Positions 50,419 to 57,492 of a stretch of DNA of 57,932 nt are shown in pieces. The position numbers were made by a program, and so were the translations under genes. The stretch's first letter is position 1, and each line of letters starts with the position of its first letter. The DNA is taken from contig DDKM01000049.1 of NCBI GenBank assembly GCA_002339345.1, positions 1 to 57,932 of the forward strand. The letters run 5' to 3'. The stretch comes from Firmicutes bacterium UBA2598. Its GTDB lineage: Bacteria > Bacillota > PH28-bin88. A model generated the notes under the pieces. That model was not told the origin of the DNA and made no database searches. It was given only the letters and a program-made list of their open reading frames with translations.

Positions 50419-50973
50419 CTACATCCCCCTGGCCAGATAAAGAATGCGGCTGGCAGCCTCCAGGGTGGATGTCCACATCAACGCCTCCTCCAGGGTCTGA
50501 CCGATGGCAAAACTGCCATGACCTTTGAGCATCACCACCGGGCTTCCCAGTAGATGGGGAGGCAGTATTTGGGCCACCTCGGGGGACCCAACGGTTTGGT
50601 GAGCAGCCACCACCGGGATGGGGCCTAAAAGATAGGCCCCTTCGGAATCAACAGGTACAATGGGTCCCCCCTGTAAGGACAGCACCACCGCATAGGAGGG
50701 ATGGGCGTGCACCACCGCTCCGGCCCCGGTTTGCCTGTATATGGCCTGGTGGACAATCAATTCCCGCGAAGCCAGGGCTGCATTATGGTCCTCCCCATCC
50801 AGGGCGGTTTCCACCACATCCCCTTCCTTAAGGCGACCCAGCATCGCTCCCCGGCGGGTGATGAGAATCCGGTCACCAATGCGCATGCTTAGATTCCCGC
50901 CATGGGATGTAATTAGACCCGCCAGAAATAAATCCCGGCCGGTTTCCTGAAATGCTTCCAGCATACCTGTCAT
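50419..50973 (-). CDS. Class II aldolase/adducin family protein
   Basis: Zinc-dependent aldolase fold as in fuculose-1-phosphate aldolase, ribulose-5-phosphate epimerase and MtnB. Visible blocks: SHGGNLSMRIGDRILITRRG, the zinc motif VVHAHPSYAVVLS near residue 90, and VMLKGHGSFAIGQTLEEA with the third histidine. About 184 residues. ATG 50973 with GGTGG upstream is preferred; an ATG at 50982 and one at 50964 are also in frame. The exact substrate cannot be assigned. Confidence 0.85.
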   Translation of the reverse strand: MTGMLEAFQETGRDLFLAGLITSHGGNLSMRIGDRILITRRGAMLGRLKEGDVVETALDGEDHNAALASRELIVHQAIYRQTGAGAVVHAHPSYAVVLSLQGGPIVPVDSEGAYLLGPIPVVAAHQTVGSPEVAQILPPHLLGSPVVMLKGHGSFAIGQTLEEALMWTSTLEAASRILYLARGM

Positions 50974-51011
50974 CACCACCATTGATCCGTATCCGGGCGC
51001 ACAGTGGAAAC

Positions 51012-51041
51012 AGGGGAAGCTGTGTAAAAACAGCTTCCCCT
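51012..51041 (-). repeat. Perfect 12-bp stem-loop after the rubredoxin-like gene
   Basis: AGGGGAAGCTGT and ACAGCTTCCCCT enclose a 6-base loop, 16 bases past the stop. There is no T-run on either strand after the stem, so it may protect the mRNA 3' end or act as a poor terminator. Confidence 0.7.
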
Positions 51042-51056
51042 CCCATCCCCGGATGA

Positions 51057-51164
51057 TTAGGCTTTTTTTTCGAAGGAATCCTTGGCCTCACACTGGGGGC
51101 ACTTTTTGGGCTTGCACCTGGTTTCCTTTTCGAAACCACACTGGGTGCACTTGAACACCGCCAT
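51057..51164 (-). CDS. 35-residue RCKP-type rubredoxin-like zinc/iron protein
   Basis: The reading frame from ATG 51164, with AAGGAGG 7 bases upstream, codes a 35-residue protein with two C-x-x-C pairs: CTQCG and, after TRCKPKK, CPQC, plus a fifth cysteine in RCKP. It matches the short RCKP-type rubredoxin-like proteins of Clostridia. It likely binds one zinc or iron. It lies 20 bases after the TPR gene and probably shares its promoter at 51858. Function unknown. Confidence 0.85.
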   Translation of the reverse strand: MAVFKCTQCGFEKETRCKPKKCPQCEAKDSFEKKA

Positions 51165-51184
51165 GGGCAACCCTCCTTACACCA

Positions 51185-51820
51185 CTATTTTCCCTTGTAT
51201 TCGCTAATCCACTGGCGAAGGTTGTTGGCCATATCCTTGGGTGGGTCAAGGGCCAGGGCTGCTTCCCACTGGGCAACGGCCGCCTGATATTCCGTTTCTG
51301 CGGTAACCAAGAAGATGCCGTAATTATAACGGGCGTTCAAGTGGTTGGGGTTTGCGGCGATGGCCTTTTCAAAATTGTCCCGGGCGATTTCCTTCAATCC
51401 CGCATAAAAGGCTGCGGTGGCCATGTCCACCCGGGCATCCACATTGTCTGGCTGCTTTTCCAGTACCTTTTCATAGCTCTTCACGGCATCGCTAAAATAG
51501 GCCACGGCACCGGGACTGTTGCCGGCGTTAATGTTCTGGACCCCCACGTCATACTGGGCATTGGCCAGCTCCAGCCACATGGCAATATTATCGGGGTTAG
51601 CCTTCAGTGCCTGTGAGTAATCCCGAATCATGGTTTGCAGTTCCTGGTACCGTTTAAAACCCTCCAAGGTTCCAGGGGCAAGCCCGTTACTGCCGTCCTG
51701 GCCAGCTGGCACTGCCCACATGGCATAGGAACCAATAAGGCTGATACCTACCACAATGGTAAAGATCATCCACGGAAGGCGCTTCTCCCTACTGCGACGC
51801 ATGCTACGCATGATGGACAT
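51185..51820 (-). CDS. Membrane-anchored TPR protein
   Basis: An N-terminal basic stretch and one transmembrane helix (LPWMIFTIVVGISLIGSYAMW) anchor a periplasmic-side or extracytoplasmic helical domain. At least three TPR units follow (ALKANPDNIAMWLELANAQYDVG, VLEKQPDNVDARVDMATAAFYAG, AIAANPNHLNARYNYGIFLV). GGGAG is 8 bases before ATG 51820; an ATG at 51826 is closer to it. About 211 residues. Own promoter upstream; followed by the rubredoxin-like gene. Scaffold role inferred from the repeats. Confidence 0.85.
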   Translation of the reverse strand: MSIMRSMRRSREKRLPWMIFTIVVGISLIGSYAMWAVPAGQDGSNGLAPGTLEGFKRYQELQTMIRDYSQALKANPDNIAMWLELANAQYDVGVQNINAGNSPGAVAYFSDAVKSYEKVLEKQPDNVDARVDMATAAFYAGLKEIARDNFEKAIAANPNHLNARYNYGIFLVTAETEYQAAVAQWEAALALDPPKDMANNLRQWISEYKGK

Positions 51821-51857
51821 ATTCATTGCTCCCTTCCCTGTTTACCTTGCGACAAAT

Positions 51858-51886
51858 ATCATATTACACCCCGGGGGGCTTGTCAA
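51858..51886 (-). promoter_or_regulatory. Sigma-A promoter of the TPR and rubredoxin-like genes
   Basis: TTGACA (51881-51886, perfect) and TATGAT (51858-51863) are 17 bases apart on the minus strand, 38 bases upstream of the start codon. Confidence 0.8.
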
Positions 51887-51902
51887 TTCGTAAAAACCAC
51901 GC

Positions 51903-53222
51903 CTATCCCAGGAAATGGCGGCGCAGCACCTGTTCCAGGTTATTGATGGTATTGCATTCCACCATGGCCACCTGCTGGCGGAATAAGCGGATGGCCCTGT
52001 ATCGGTCCCATTCCTTGCGCGGCAGGGTATTCAGCCAGATCACCTTTTTTACCATCCGCCGCAACTGTTCCAGTTCCACCAGGGCCTGTTCAGGAGCGAC
52101 GGTTTTACCGTCACTGACTACCAGTACAACAGCCTTGTCGTTGAGCATCTTGCCATACCGTTCCCGTAAACAGGCCAGGGCTCGGCCCATGTTGGTGCCC
52201 TCACCCCAAACCCTGCTGTTTGTGACAACGTCACCCGCCACTTCGGAAAACTGCTTCCCGGGCCGAAAGTAGGCGGTTACCCTTTCCAGTTCCTCCCCAA
52301 ACACAAAGGATTCAATCTGCCGGATACCCCTGGCCAAGCCGTAGGTAAACTGCAGCACAAAATTGGTATACTTGGACATGGAGCCGGACACGTCGCAAAA
52401 AAGAATCAACCTGGGCTTGATCCGGCGTCTGGCCTTGTATTTCAGGTAAAATAGGGTACCCCCCTTGGTAATGTTTTGGCGAATGGTGCGCCGCAAATCC
52501 ACCCTGGCCATCCTTGGACTGTGACGGTAACGCCGGGACATGCGCGTAGCCAGGCGCCGAGCCAGTTTGCGGATGATCCGGGCCACCCGGGGAAGATCAC
52601 GCTCATTGATATTTTTCATATCGGTATAAAGAATTTTTAATTCATCCCTAATTCCACCATCGGTACCGGACATTCCTCCTTCGCCTTCCCCATCCGGTTC
52701 CCTGCCGTTGTTTTCCAGCTTACGCCGCCAGTATTCCAGGTGGCCTCTGACCAAGCTTTCCACCATGGGCATGAAGCCGGCATCCACATTTTTGCCTTCA
52801 GAGGTTTTTTGCAGGAATTCTCTAATGCGCTGGCGCTGGTGTTCCTGCAATCCGGCATAGAATTCTTTTTCCTGTGCAGACAGTCCCAAGGTTTCCCCCT
52901 GAAAGGTCAATTCCTCCTCCGCCTGCTGTATCATCTGTGCACGGGCAGCCTCCGCCTCCGCTGCCTTGACCTCCCTGGCCAGATGTTCCTCGGGAGTAGC
53001 GAAATGGACGGCAAAAGCATTTTGGAAGGCTTGTAGGGCATTCATGTCTTTGATCAGGGTGGCTTTCAGGGCAGCCCGGAAAGCCTCCTTCTGTAAAACA
53101 GGCACCTGCTGCAGGGCACTCAAGGCATCCAGCACCTCCGCAGTGCTGATGCGCACACCCCGGTGCCGCAAGTCATGGACAAAGCGGGTCAGGGTATCCT
53201 CCACCGTATGCTCCAACGGCAT
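51903..53222 (-). CDS. VWA-domain protein, CoxE-like
   Basis: A helical N-terminal half of about 210 residues precedes a von Willebrand A domain with the metal-ion (MIDAS) motif FCDVSGSMSKY near residue 275. A region rich in Arg (RKLARRLATRMSRRYR) joins them. 439 residues. CoxE-type proteins work with MoxR/CoxD ATPases to mature metalloenzymes or move metals. It follows the MoxR gene by 8 bases. No Mo-hydroxylase structural gene is nearby, so the client is unknown. Confidence 0.9.
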   Translation of the reverse strand: MPLEHTVEDTLTRFVHDLRHRGVRISTAEVLDALSALQQVPVLQKEAFRAALKATLIKDMNALQAFQNAFAVHFATPEEHLAREVKAAEAEAARAQMIQQAEEELTFQGETLGLSAQEKEFYAGLQEHQRQRIREFLQKTSEGKNVDAGFMPMVESLVRGHLEYWRRKLENNGREPDGEGEGGMSGTDGGIRDELKILYTDMKNINERDLPRVARIIRKLARRLATRMSRRYRHSPRMARVDLRRTIRQNITKGGTLFYLKYKARRRIKPRLILFCDVSGSMSKYTNFVLQFTYGLARGIRQIESFVFGEELERVTAYFRPGKQFSEVAGDVVTNSRVWGEGTNMGRALACLRERYGKMLNDKAVVLVVSDGKTVAPEQALVELEQLRRMVKKVIWLNTLPRKEWDRYRAIRLFRQQVAMVECNTINNLEQVLRRHFLG

Positions 53223-53230
53223 AGCATCAC

Positions 53231-54121
53231 CTACCCTTCCACTTGGCGTACCGCCTGAAATAAACCTTCCGCACCGACCTCTCTAGCCAGGGTATCCAGG
53301 TCTTCCTTATCCTTGAGAACCAGGTTGATGGTTTTTTGGATAAGGTCTGGACTCATCCGGTCCGCATTCAAAACCGCCAACGCCCTCGCCCAGTCCAATG
53401 TTTCAGCGATGGCAGGCTGCTTGTTCAGATCCAAGTTGGCTCTGATAAAGGCGACTGCTGCAGCAATTTGCCGAGCCAGCCGCTCACCCGCTTCCGGTAC
53501 CCTGGTGCGGATGATGCGCACCTCCTTCTCCCGGGAGGGGTAGTCAATATGCAGGAAGATACATCGCCGCTTCAATCCATCGGATAGCTCACGTTCACCG
53601 TTGCTGGTGAGTACCACCACCGGTATCTGGCGGGCCACCAAGGTACCCAATTCAGGAATGGAGACCTGGAAATCCGACAGCACCTCAAACAGGAATGCCT
53701 CAAATTCCTCGTCGGTTTTATCGATCTCATCGATCAGCAGTACCGGCGGCCTTTCCGCCTGAATAGCTTTTAAAAGTGGTCTTTCCAGCAGGTATTCCCG
53801 CGAGAAAATATCCCGCTCCAACTGGCTGACATCCACATCCCTGGCCATCTGGATTTTCAGCAACTGCCGCTGGTAGTTCCATTCATACAGGGCTTTGTTC
53901 TCATCCAGCCCCTCGTAGCACTGCAGCCGGATCAGTTCGGTATCCAGCACCTTGCTGAGCACCTTGGCAATCTCCGTTTTCCCTACTCCCGGCGCACCGC
54001 TGACCAGCAAGGGTTTTTGCAGGCGAAGAGCAAGATAAACGGTGACCACGATTTCATCATCACAAATATAGCCATGGGCTTCCATTCCCTGTCTCAGTTC
54101 CTCCATCCCGATTAGCAACAC
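53231..54121 (-). CDS. MoxR-family AAA+ ATPase
   Basis: Chaperone-like ATPase. Walker A (SGAPGVGKTEIAKVL, near residue 42), Walker B (VLLIDEIDKTDEEFEAFL, near 132), sensor 1 (VLTSNGERELSD) and an arginine-rich sensor 2 region are visible. 296 residues. It acts with the VWA protein encoded downstream. GTG 54121 has AAGGGGG 5 bases upstream; an in-frame ATG at 54106 is an alternative. A leader of about 130 bases precedes it. Confidence 0.93.
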   Translation of the reverse strand: MLLIGMEELRQGMEAHGYICDDEIVVTVYLALRLQKPLLVSGAPGVGKTEIAKVLSKVLDTELIRLQCYEGLDENKALYEWNYQRQLLKIQMARDVDVSQLERDIFSREYLLERPLLKAIQAERPPVLLIDEIDKTDEEFEAFLFEVLSDFQVSIPELGTLVARQIPVVVLTSNGERELSDGLKRRCIFLHIDYPSREKEVRIIRTRVPEAGERLARQIAAAVAFIRANLDLNKQPAIAETLDWARALAVLNADRMSPDLIQKTINLVLKDKEDLDTLAREVGAEGLFQAVRQVEG

Positions 54122-54263
54122 CCATTCCCCCTTTTATAACCAACCGGTATATGTTTAAAGCCTGGTACAATTTTAGCACAACCGGCCACAGCATACTGTG
54201 CCCACCATCACACCGGCAGGATATGCGGCCTCGTGCTGGCCACCGCCGAAACAAACTCAAGAC

Positions 54264-54292
54264 ATTATAGCATGGTGGTTAGACAATGAAAA
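54264..54292 (-). promoter_or_regulatory. Extended -10 promoter of the MoxR-VWA pair
   Basis: TGCTATAAT gives a perfect -10 (54264-54269) with TG extension; TTTTCA (54287-54292) is 17 bases upstream. The -35 overlaps the T-run of the preceding terminator. Confidence 0.65.
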
Positions 54293-54313
54293 AGAGGGGG
54301 TGTTCCCCCCTCT
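54288..54313 (-). terminator. Terminator after the 39-aa orphan gene
   Basis: AGAGGGGG pairs with CCCCCTCT around a 5-base loop, followed on the minus strand by a run of T. It lies 19 bases past the small gene's stop, which supports that gene being real. Confidence 0.85.
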
Positions 54314-54331
54314 TCAGGTAACGTCCCTCAA

Positions 54332-54451
54332 TTATGCCGGTCCTTCAACCTTTACTCCGAGCCACAGCAGGTGAGCGAGCCATCTACCGGCCTGCTCCTC
54401 CTGGCCATTGACTTCCTTGGGATCATAAACCTCCCGGATTGGCTCTTGCAT
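54332..54451 (-). CDS. 39-residue orphan protein
   Basis: ATG 54451 has GGGGG 7 bases upstream and opens a 39-codon frame beginning MQEPIREVYDPKEVNGQEEQ, acidic in the first half and hydrophobic (WLAHLLWLGVKV) in the second. It has its own terminator and lies in a 316-base gap between the MoxR promoter region and the crp-like gene. A 13-base palindrome at 54560 lies upstream. I recognise no family. Confidence 0.6.
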   Translation of the reverse strand: MQEPIREVYDPKEVNGQEEQAGRWLAHLLWLGVKVEGPA

Positions 54452-54559
54452 AACTTCACCCCCGCTTGCAGTAATCCATATAAACTATTTGTTATAAAAT
54501 ATATTATCATTGCGAGAAGGAGATCGATTTTATTTTCGGCAAACGGTAGAAAAACGAGG

Positions 54560-54572
54560 TTGAACTGTTCAA
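54560..54572. promoter_or_regulatory. TTGAACTGTTCAA palindrome, possible Crp/Fnr-type site
   Basis: A perfect 13-base palindrome lies 10 bases past the crp-like stop and 109 bases upstream of the 39-aa gene. Its TTGAA/TTCAA arms resemble Fnr-type half sites (TTGAT/ATCAA) but the spacing is one base short. Confidence 0.35.
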
Positions 54573-54581
54573 AATATGAAA

Positions 54582-55265
54582 CTAAACCCAACGCCGCAGC
54601 CTTTCCGGGTTTCGCACCGTGATCCGCTGGCGGCTGACATCGATTTCACCAGCCCTTTTCCATTCACTTAAGATACGTGCCACGGTTTCCCTGGAAGCTC
54701 CTACCAGATTGGCCAGTTCCTGCTGGCTGAGGGGAATATCAATCAGGTAACCGCGTTCTGTGTCCTTGCCATGCTCTTTGGTCAAGTGCCAAAGGGTTTC
54801 ACCCAAGCGGGCATAGACATCCATGTAGGCCAGATCCCGTACATGCAACTGGGCCTGGCGCAACCGTTTGCTCATCACCCGCAAGATTTTTAATGTGATG
54901 TCCGGATTGCGACGTAGCAGGACTTCCATGTCATGATGGCGGATCAATCCAACCTCGGCATCCTCCATGGCCTGGGCTGTGGCAGGATACGGTCCGCCGT
55001 CAAAAAGGAGCACTTCCGCGAAGATGTCGCCTGGCTGCATGAAATGCAGAGTCTTTTCCCGGCCGTCATCCAGCAGTTTGAACAACTTAACCTTGCCGGA
55101 GATGACAATGTACAACCCCTCCCCAGGCTCCCCTTCCATAAAGATAATCATTTGCTTTTTATACCGGCGAGTGATCATCATATCCCCAACTGCCTGTAGT
55201 TCCTCTTCGCCCAAGCCGGTAAAAAAGGGTAACCGGCGCAAACAGGATGTAATCTCCGGTCGCAT
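54582..55265 (-). CDS. Crp/Fnr family transcriptional regulator
   Basis: N-terminal cyclic-nucleotide-binding fold (EGEPGEGLYIVISGKVKLFK, then MQPGDIFAEVLLFDGGPYPATAQA) and a C-terminal winged helix with PLSQQELANLVGASRETVARILSEWKRAG. No cysteine cluster for an Fnr-type [4Fe-4S] and no heme motif is seen, so an effector-binding Crp type is more likely; the effector is unknown. ATG 55265 behind AGGAGGAG gives 227 residues; the open frame to 55430 overlaps sfsA and is rejected. Confidence 0.92.
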   Translation of the reverse strand: MRPEITSCLRRLPFFTGLGEEELQAVGDMMITRRYKKQMIIFMEGEPGEGLYIVISGKVKLFKLLDDGREKTLHFMQPGDIFAEVLLFDGGPYPATAQAMEDAEVGLIRHHDMEVLLRRNPDITLKILRVMSKRLRQAQLHVRDLAYMDVYARLGETLWHLTKEHGKDTERGYLIDIPLSQQELANLVGASRETVARILSEWKRAGEIDVSRQRITVRNPERLRRWV

Positions 55266-55303
55266 GAACCATCTCCTCCTCGGCACCAATTTCCCGCAAA
55301 ACA

Positions 55304-55999
55304 CTAAAGGACTGGCAAGGTATCCAGCAGTTCCACACCAGACAAGGTCACACGGCAGCGATAGGCCAGCACCTCCAGGCCGGCAGCGACCCCATACCTG
55401 AGGGCTTGACCGAATGCCGGATCGGTGCAATCATTCGGCATCATGGCCTCAGCATCCTCCCGCTGTACCACAAAGATTACCATTCCCCTATGGCCGGACC
55501 GGACCCACCGGGTTAATTCCTGCAGGTGGCGGACACCGCGGACAGTAGGGGCATCGGGAAACCGGGCCAAGCCATCCTCCACCAGGGTAACGGACTTTAC
55601 CTCCACAAGTACCAGGGGAAACCCGCCGTTACCAAGGGCGAAATCAAACCGGGAACTGCCCCAGATATATTCCCTCTTGATGAGGGAAAGGTCCGCCCCC
55701 GGTAAATTCCCTTTGACAAAGGCATCCGCCATGAGCTGGTTGGGTAACCGGGCATCCACCGATACCAGTATCCCCGGCTGGGCCTCGGCTACCAGCAGGT
55801 CCCAGTCCAACCTGCGACCCCTGGACCCCCGGTGAGACACCCAAACCCTGTTGCCCGGGTATAACAGTTCCCCCATGCGTCCGGAACTGGGCACATGGGC
55901 CATGACTTCCCCCTTTGTACAGCGCACCAGACCCACAAAACGGTTAACCCGCCGTAGGAATACCCCCTCCGCCAGAAGGGGAAAGTTTACCCTTACCAA
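55304..55999 (-). CDS. sfsA: SfsA family DNA/RNA nuclease-like protein
   Basis: The SfsA fold combines an OB-like N-terminus with a PD-(D/E)xK nuclease-like core. Blocks: EGVFLRRVNRFVGLV, AHVPSSGRMGELL, SRFDFALGNGGFPLVLVEVKSVTLVEDGLARFPDAPTVRG with the D...E-x-K residues. GGAGG is 7 bases before TTG 55999 (231 aa); an ATG at 56005 is too close to it, and the frame to 56164 crosses a terminator. In E. coli SfsA was tied to maltose use; its cellular role is unclear. Confidence 0.92.
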   Translation of the reverse strand: MVRVNFPLLAEGVFLRRVNRFVGLVRCTKGEVMAHVPSSGRMGELLYPGNRVWVSHRGSRGRRLDWDLLVAEAQPGILVSVDARLPNQLMADAFVKGNLPGADLSLIKREYIWGSSRFDFALGNGGFPLVLVEVKSVTLVEDGLARFPDAPTVRGVRHLQELTRWVRSGHRGMVIFVVQREDAEAMMPNDCTDPAFGQALRYGVAAGLEVLAYRCRVTLSGVELLDTLPVL

Positions 56000-56017
56000 C
56001 CCCATTCCTCCCCCAAC

Positions 56018-56040
56018 AAAAAGGGCGATGTTTATCGCCC
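56018..56040 (-). terminator. Terminator after the 50-aa zinc-ribbon gene
   Basis: GGGCGAT-AAAC-ATCGCCC followed by five T on the minus strand: a compact, convincing terminator upstream of sfsA. Confidence 0.88.
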
Positions 56041-56112
56041 CCTCTTTCACCCGGAAGTATCCTACCTGCTCCTGCCTACTCCCCATCCGATAAAACCGCT
56101 GCCAACTGGTAG

Positions 56113-56265
56113 TTACCAGTACCCCCACTGGGACCGCTGGTATTTCATATAACACTCTTTGCACAAAGACCTAGTAGAAAACAACTCCTGTACCGGGTGC
56201 AGTTTATCCCGCCGGGCTGTCTTACCACACCTATGGCAACTGGCAATCTCTGTTACCTTGGTCAT
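56113..56265 (-). CDS. 50-residue zinc-ribbon protein downstream of perR
   Basis: ATG 56265 opens a 50-codon frame encoding MTKVTEIASCHRCGKTARR, then STRSLCKECYMKYQRSQWGYW. The two C-x-x-C pairs (CHRC and CKEC), 22 residues apart, would hold one zinc. A GGTGGAGG site is 2 bases away from the ATG, closer than usual. It is followed by a strong terminator and lies 125 bases past perR, possibly in the same transcript. Role unknown. Confidence 0.72.
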   Translation of the reverse strand: MTKVTEIASCHRCGKTARRDKLHPVQELFSTRSLCKECYMKYQRSQWGYW

Positions 56266-56390
56266 ACCCTCCACCCTTAACCCAGTTTTTGACTATATTT
56301 TTCCCTTAAAGGCCATAGGTTATGCCCCGGCGTGCAAATAGTCAATGGGTCGATCCGTACAGCAAATTAAAAACTGCCGGGTTGTACCGG

Positions 56391-56786
56391 CTAGGATTTA
56401 TCCAGACATGTGCAACACTGGCCGTAAAACTCCATCCTGTGGTGGGTCACCCGCAACCCGGTGGCTTCCTGCAGATTTTGTTCCAGTTCCACCATTACTG
56501 GCAAATCCAGGTCCATGACGGCACCACAGCTTGTGCAAACAAAGTGGTAATGATTTTGGGGATTACCGTCAAACCGGCTGAAACTGCTTCCATAGTTCAA
56601 TTCCAGGATCTCTCCGGCTTGACACAATGTGTTCAGGTTGCGGTAAACGGTACCCAGGCTGATTTCCGGCAGCACTTTACGGGCCTCGGCGTAAACCCAA
56701 TCGGCCGTAGGATGACTTTTGGTGTTTTTCAGGATCTCCAGGATTACCTTTTTTTGTCGTGTCATTCGCTGGTTAGCAACGGCCAT
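56391..56786 (-). CDS. perR: Fur-family regulator, PerR type
   Basis: Peroxide-sensing metalloregulator. A winged helix (residues 8-85: TRQKKVILEILKNTKSHPTADWVY, SLGTVYRNLNTL) precedes the regulatory metal site FDGNPQNHYHFVC and structural zinc ligands CTSC and CCTC. The aspartate in AVMDLDLP fits PerR rather than Fur, which has Glu there. 131 residues. ATG 56786 behind AGGGG. No clear PerR box was seen in its upstream region. Confidence 0.9.
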   Translation of the reverse strand: MAVANQRMTRQKKVILEILKNTKSHPTADWVYAEARKVLPEISLGTVYRNLNTLCQAGEILELNYGSSFSRFDGNPQNHYHFVCTSCGAVMDLDLPVMVELEQNLQEATGLRVTHHRMEFYGQCCTCLDKS

Positions 56787-56831
56787 CGGTCAGACCCCTA
56801 TCTGTTAATAGTACCAGTATCTGTTACCAGT

Positions 56832-56858
56832 TTAATATTTTCCCTTAGATCCTGTCAA
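56832..56858 (-). promoter_or_regulatory. Possible perR promoter
   Basis: TTGACA (56853-56858) and TATTAA (56832-56837) on the minus strand, 15 bases apart, shorter than optimal. It lies just past the ylbF stop at 56870. Confidence 0.4.
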
Positions 56859-56869
56859 TACTGTTGCCA

Positions 56870-57232
56870 TCAGTTAACCAGGCTCCTCCGCCCACCAAAA
56901 TCAAACCACGCCGGTGTAGCATCGGATACAATTTTCTGGATGTCACCCATCAGGCGGGCCAAGCGGTACTCGGCATTGAGGAACTGGCTGATTACCGGGT
57001 TCAGACTGAGAACTTCATAGAGTTTCTCCATTTGCTGGATCTTTCGTTCATCGATCTCCTGCCCGGTCATCTGCGCAACCTGCAGCTCCCACTGTTGTTG
57101 CCGGAAATCCTCCAGCATCTTCCTGTTTTGCTCTTCCTTTTCCAGCATCGTCTTTGCCTCTACATATTGCCGGTACTCCTCGGAATTGGAAAGGGCCCGG
57201 GCCAGCTGGTGGGCATAATCGTGGATTACCAA
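56870..57232 (-). CDS. ylbF: YlbF/YmcA family protein
   Basis: An all-helical 120-residue protein of the YlbF family (HDYAHQLARALSNSEEYRQYVEAKTML...FRQQQWELQVAQMTGQE). In Bacillus, YlbF, YmcA and YaaT form a complex that affects RNase Y and Spo0A activation. TTG 57232 has GGGAGG 9 bases upstream; a nearer ATG is out of frame and hits a stop. No YmcA partner is in the window. It lies next to a TnpB element end. Confidence 0.87.
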   Translation of the reverse strand: MVIHDYAHQLARALSNSEEYRQYVEAKTMLEKEEQNRKMLEDFRQQQWELQVAQMTGQEIDERKIQQMEKLYEVLSLNPVISQFLNAEYRLARLMGDIQKIVSDATPAWFDFGGRRSLVN

Positions 57233-57302
57233 GGCATCTCACCTCCCCGCTCCATTCATGTATTTCTACCCTGGTAAGGGAAATCCTGCTGGTCGGATGG
57301 CA

Positions 57303-57492
57303 GTGTGAACCTCCTCCGGGACAAGCCCGGCGGCTTCTGGTGAAGTCCACCGGGGATGCCCGAACAGTTCTCAGCACCTCATCGGAAGATGCCTGCCTGA
57401 AGACAGGGCTTACTCCCCCTCCTTGCGCTACAGGCGCCAGCAAAGCGCCTGGCCCGGTCCATGGGCATCTACTACTCACCGTAGATACGTTC
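57303..57492 (-). ncRNA. 3' structured region and right end of the edge TnpB element
   Basis: After the TnpB stop, a 7-bp stem CAGGCGC/GCGCCTG (57431-57451) and a terminal hairpin CCGGG-ACAAG-CCCGG (57316-57330) are followed by GGTTCAC on the minus strand. A terminal hairpin and then GGTTCAC is the usual right end of IS605/IS1341-type elements, and the omega RNA of TnpB is made from this region. Ends are approximate. Confidence 0.55.

Noticed and set aside
56006..56164. N-terminal extension of SfsA
   Set aside because: It runs through the GGGCGAT/ATCGCCC terminator and the end of the 50-aa gene; SfsA homology begins near 55999.
57048..57479. 143-codon minus-strand frame overlapping ylbF and the TnpB 3' region
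   Set aside because: Lies in another frame over ylbF and the structured element end; composition is that of translated hairpins.
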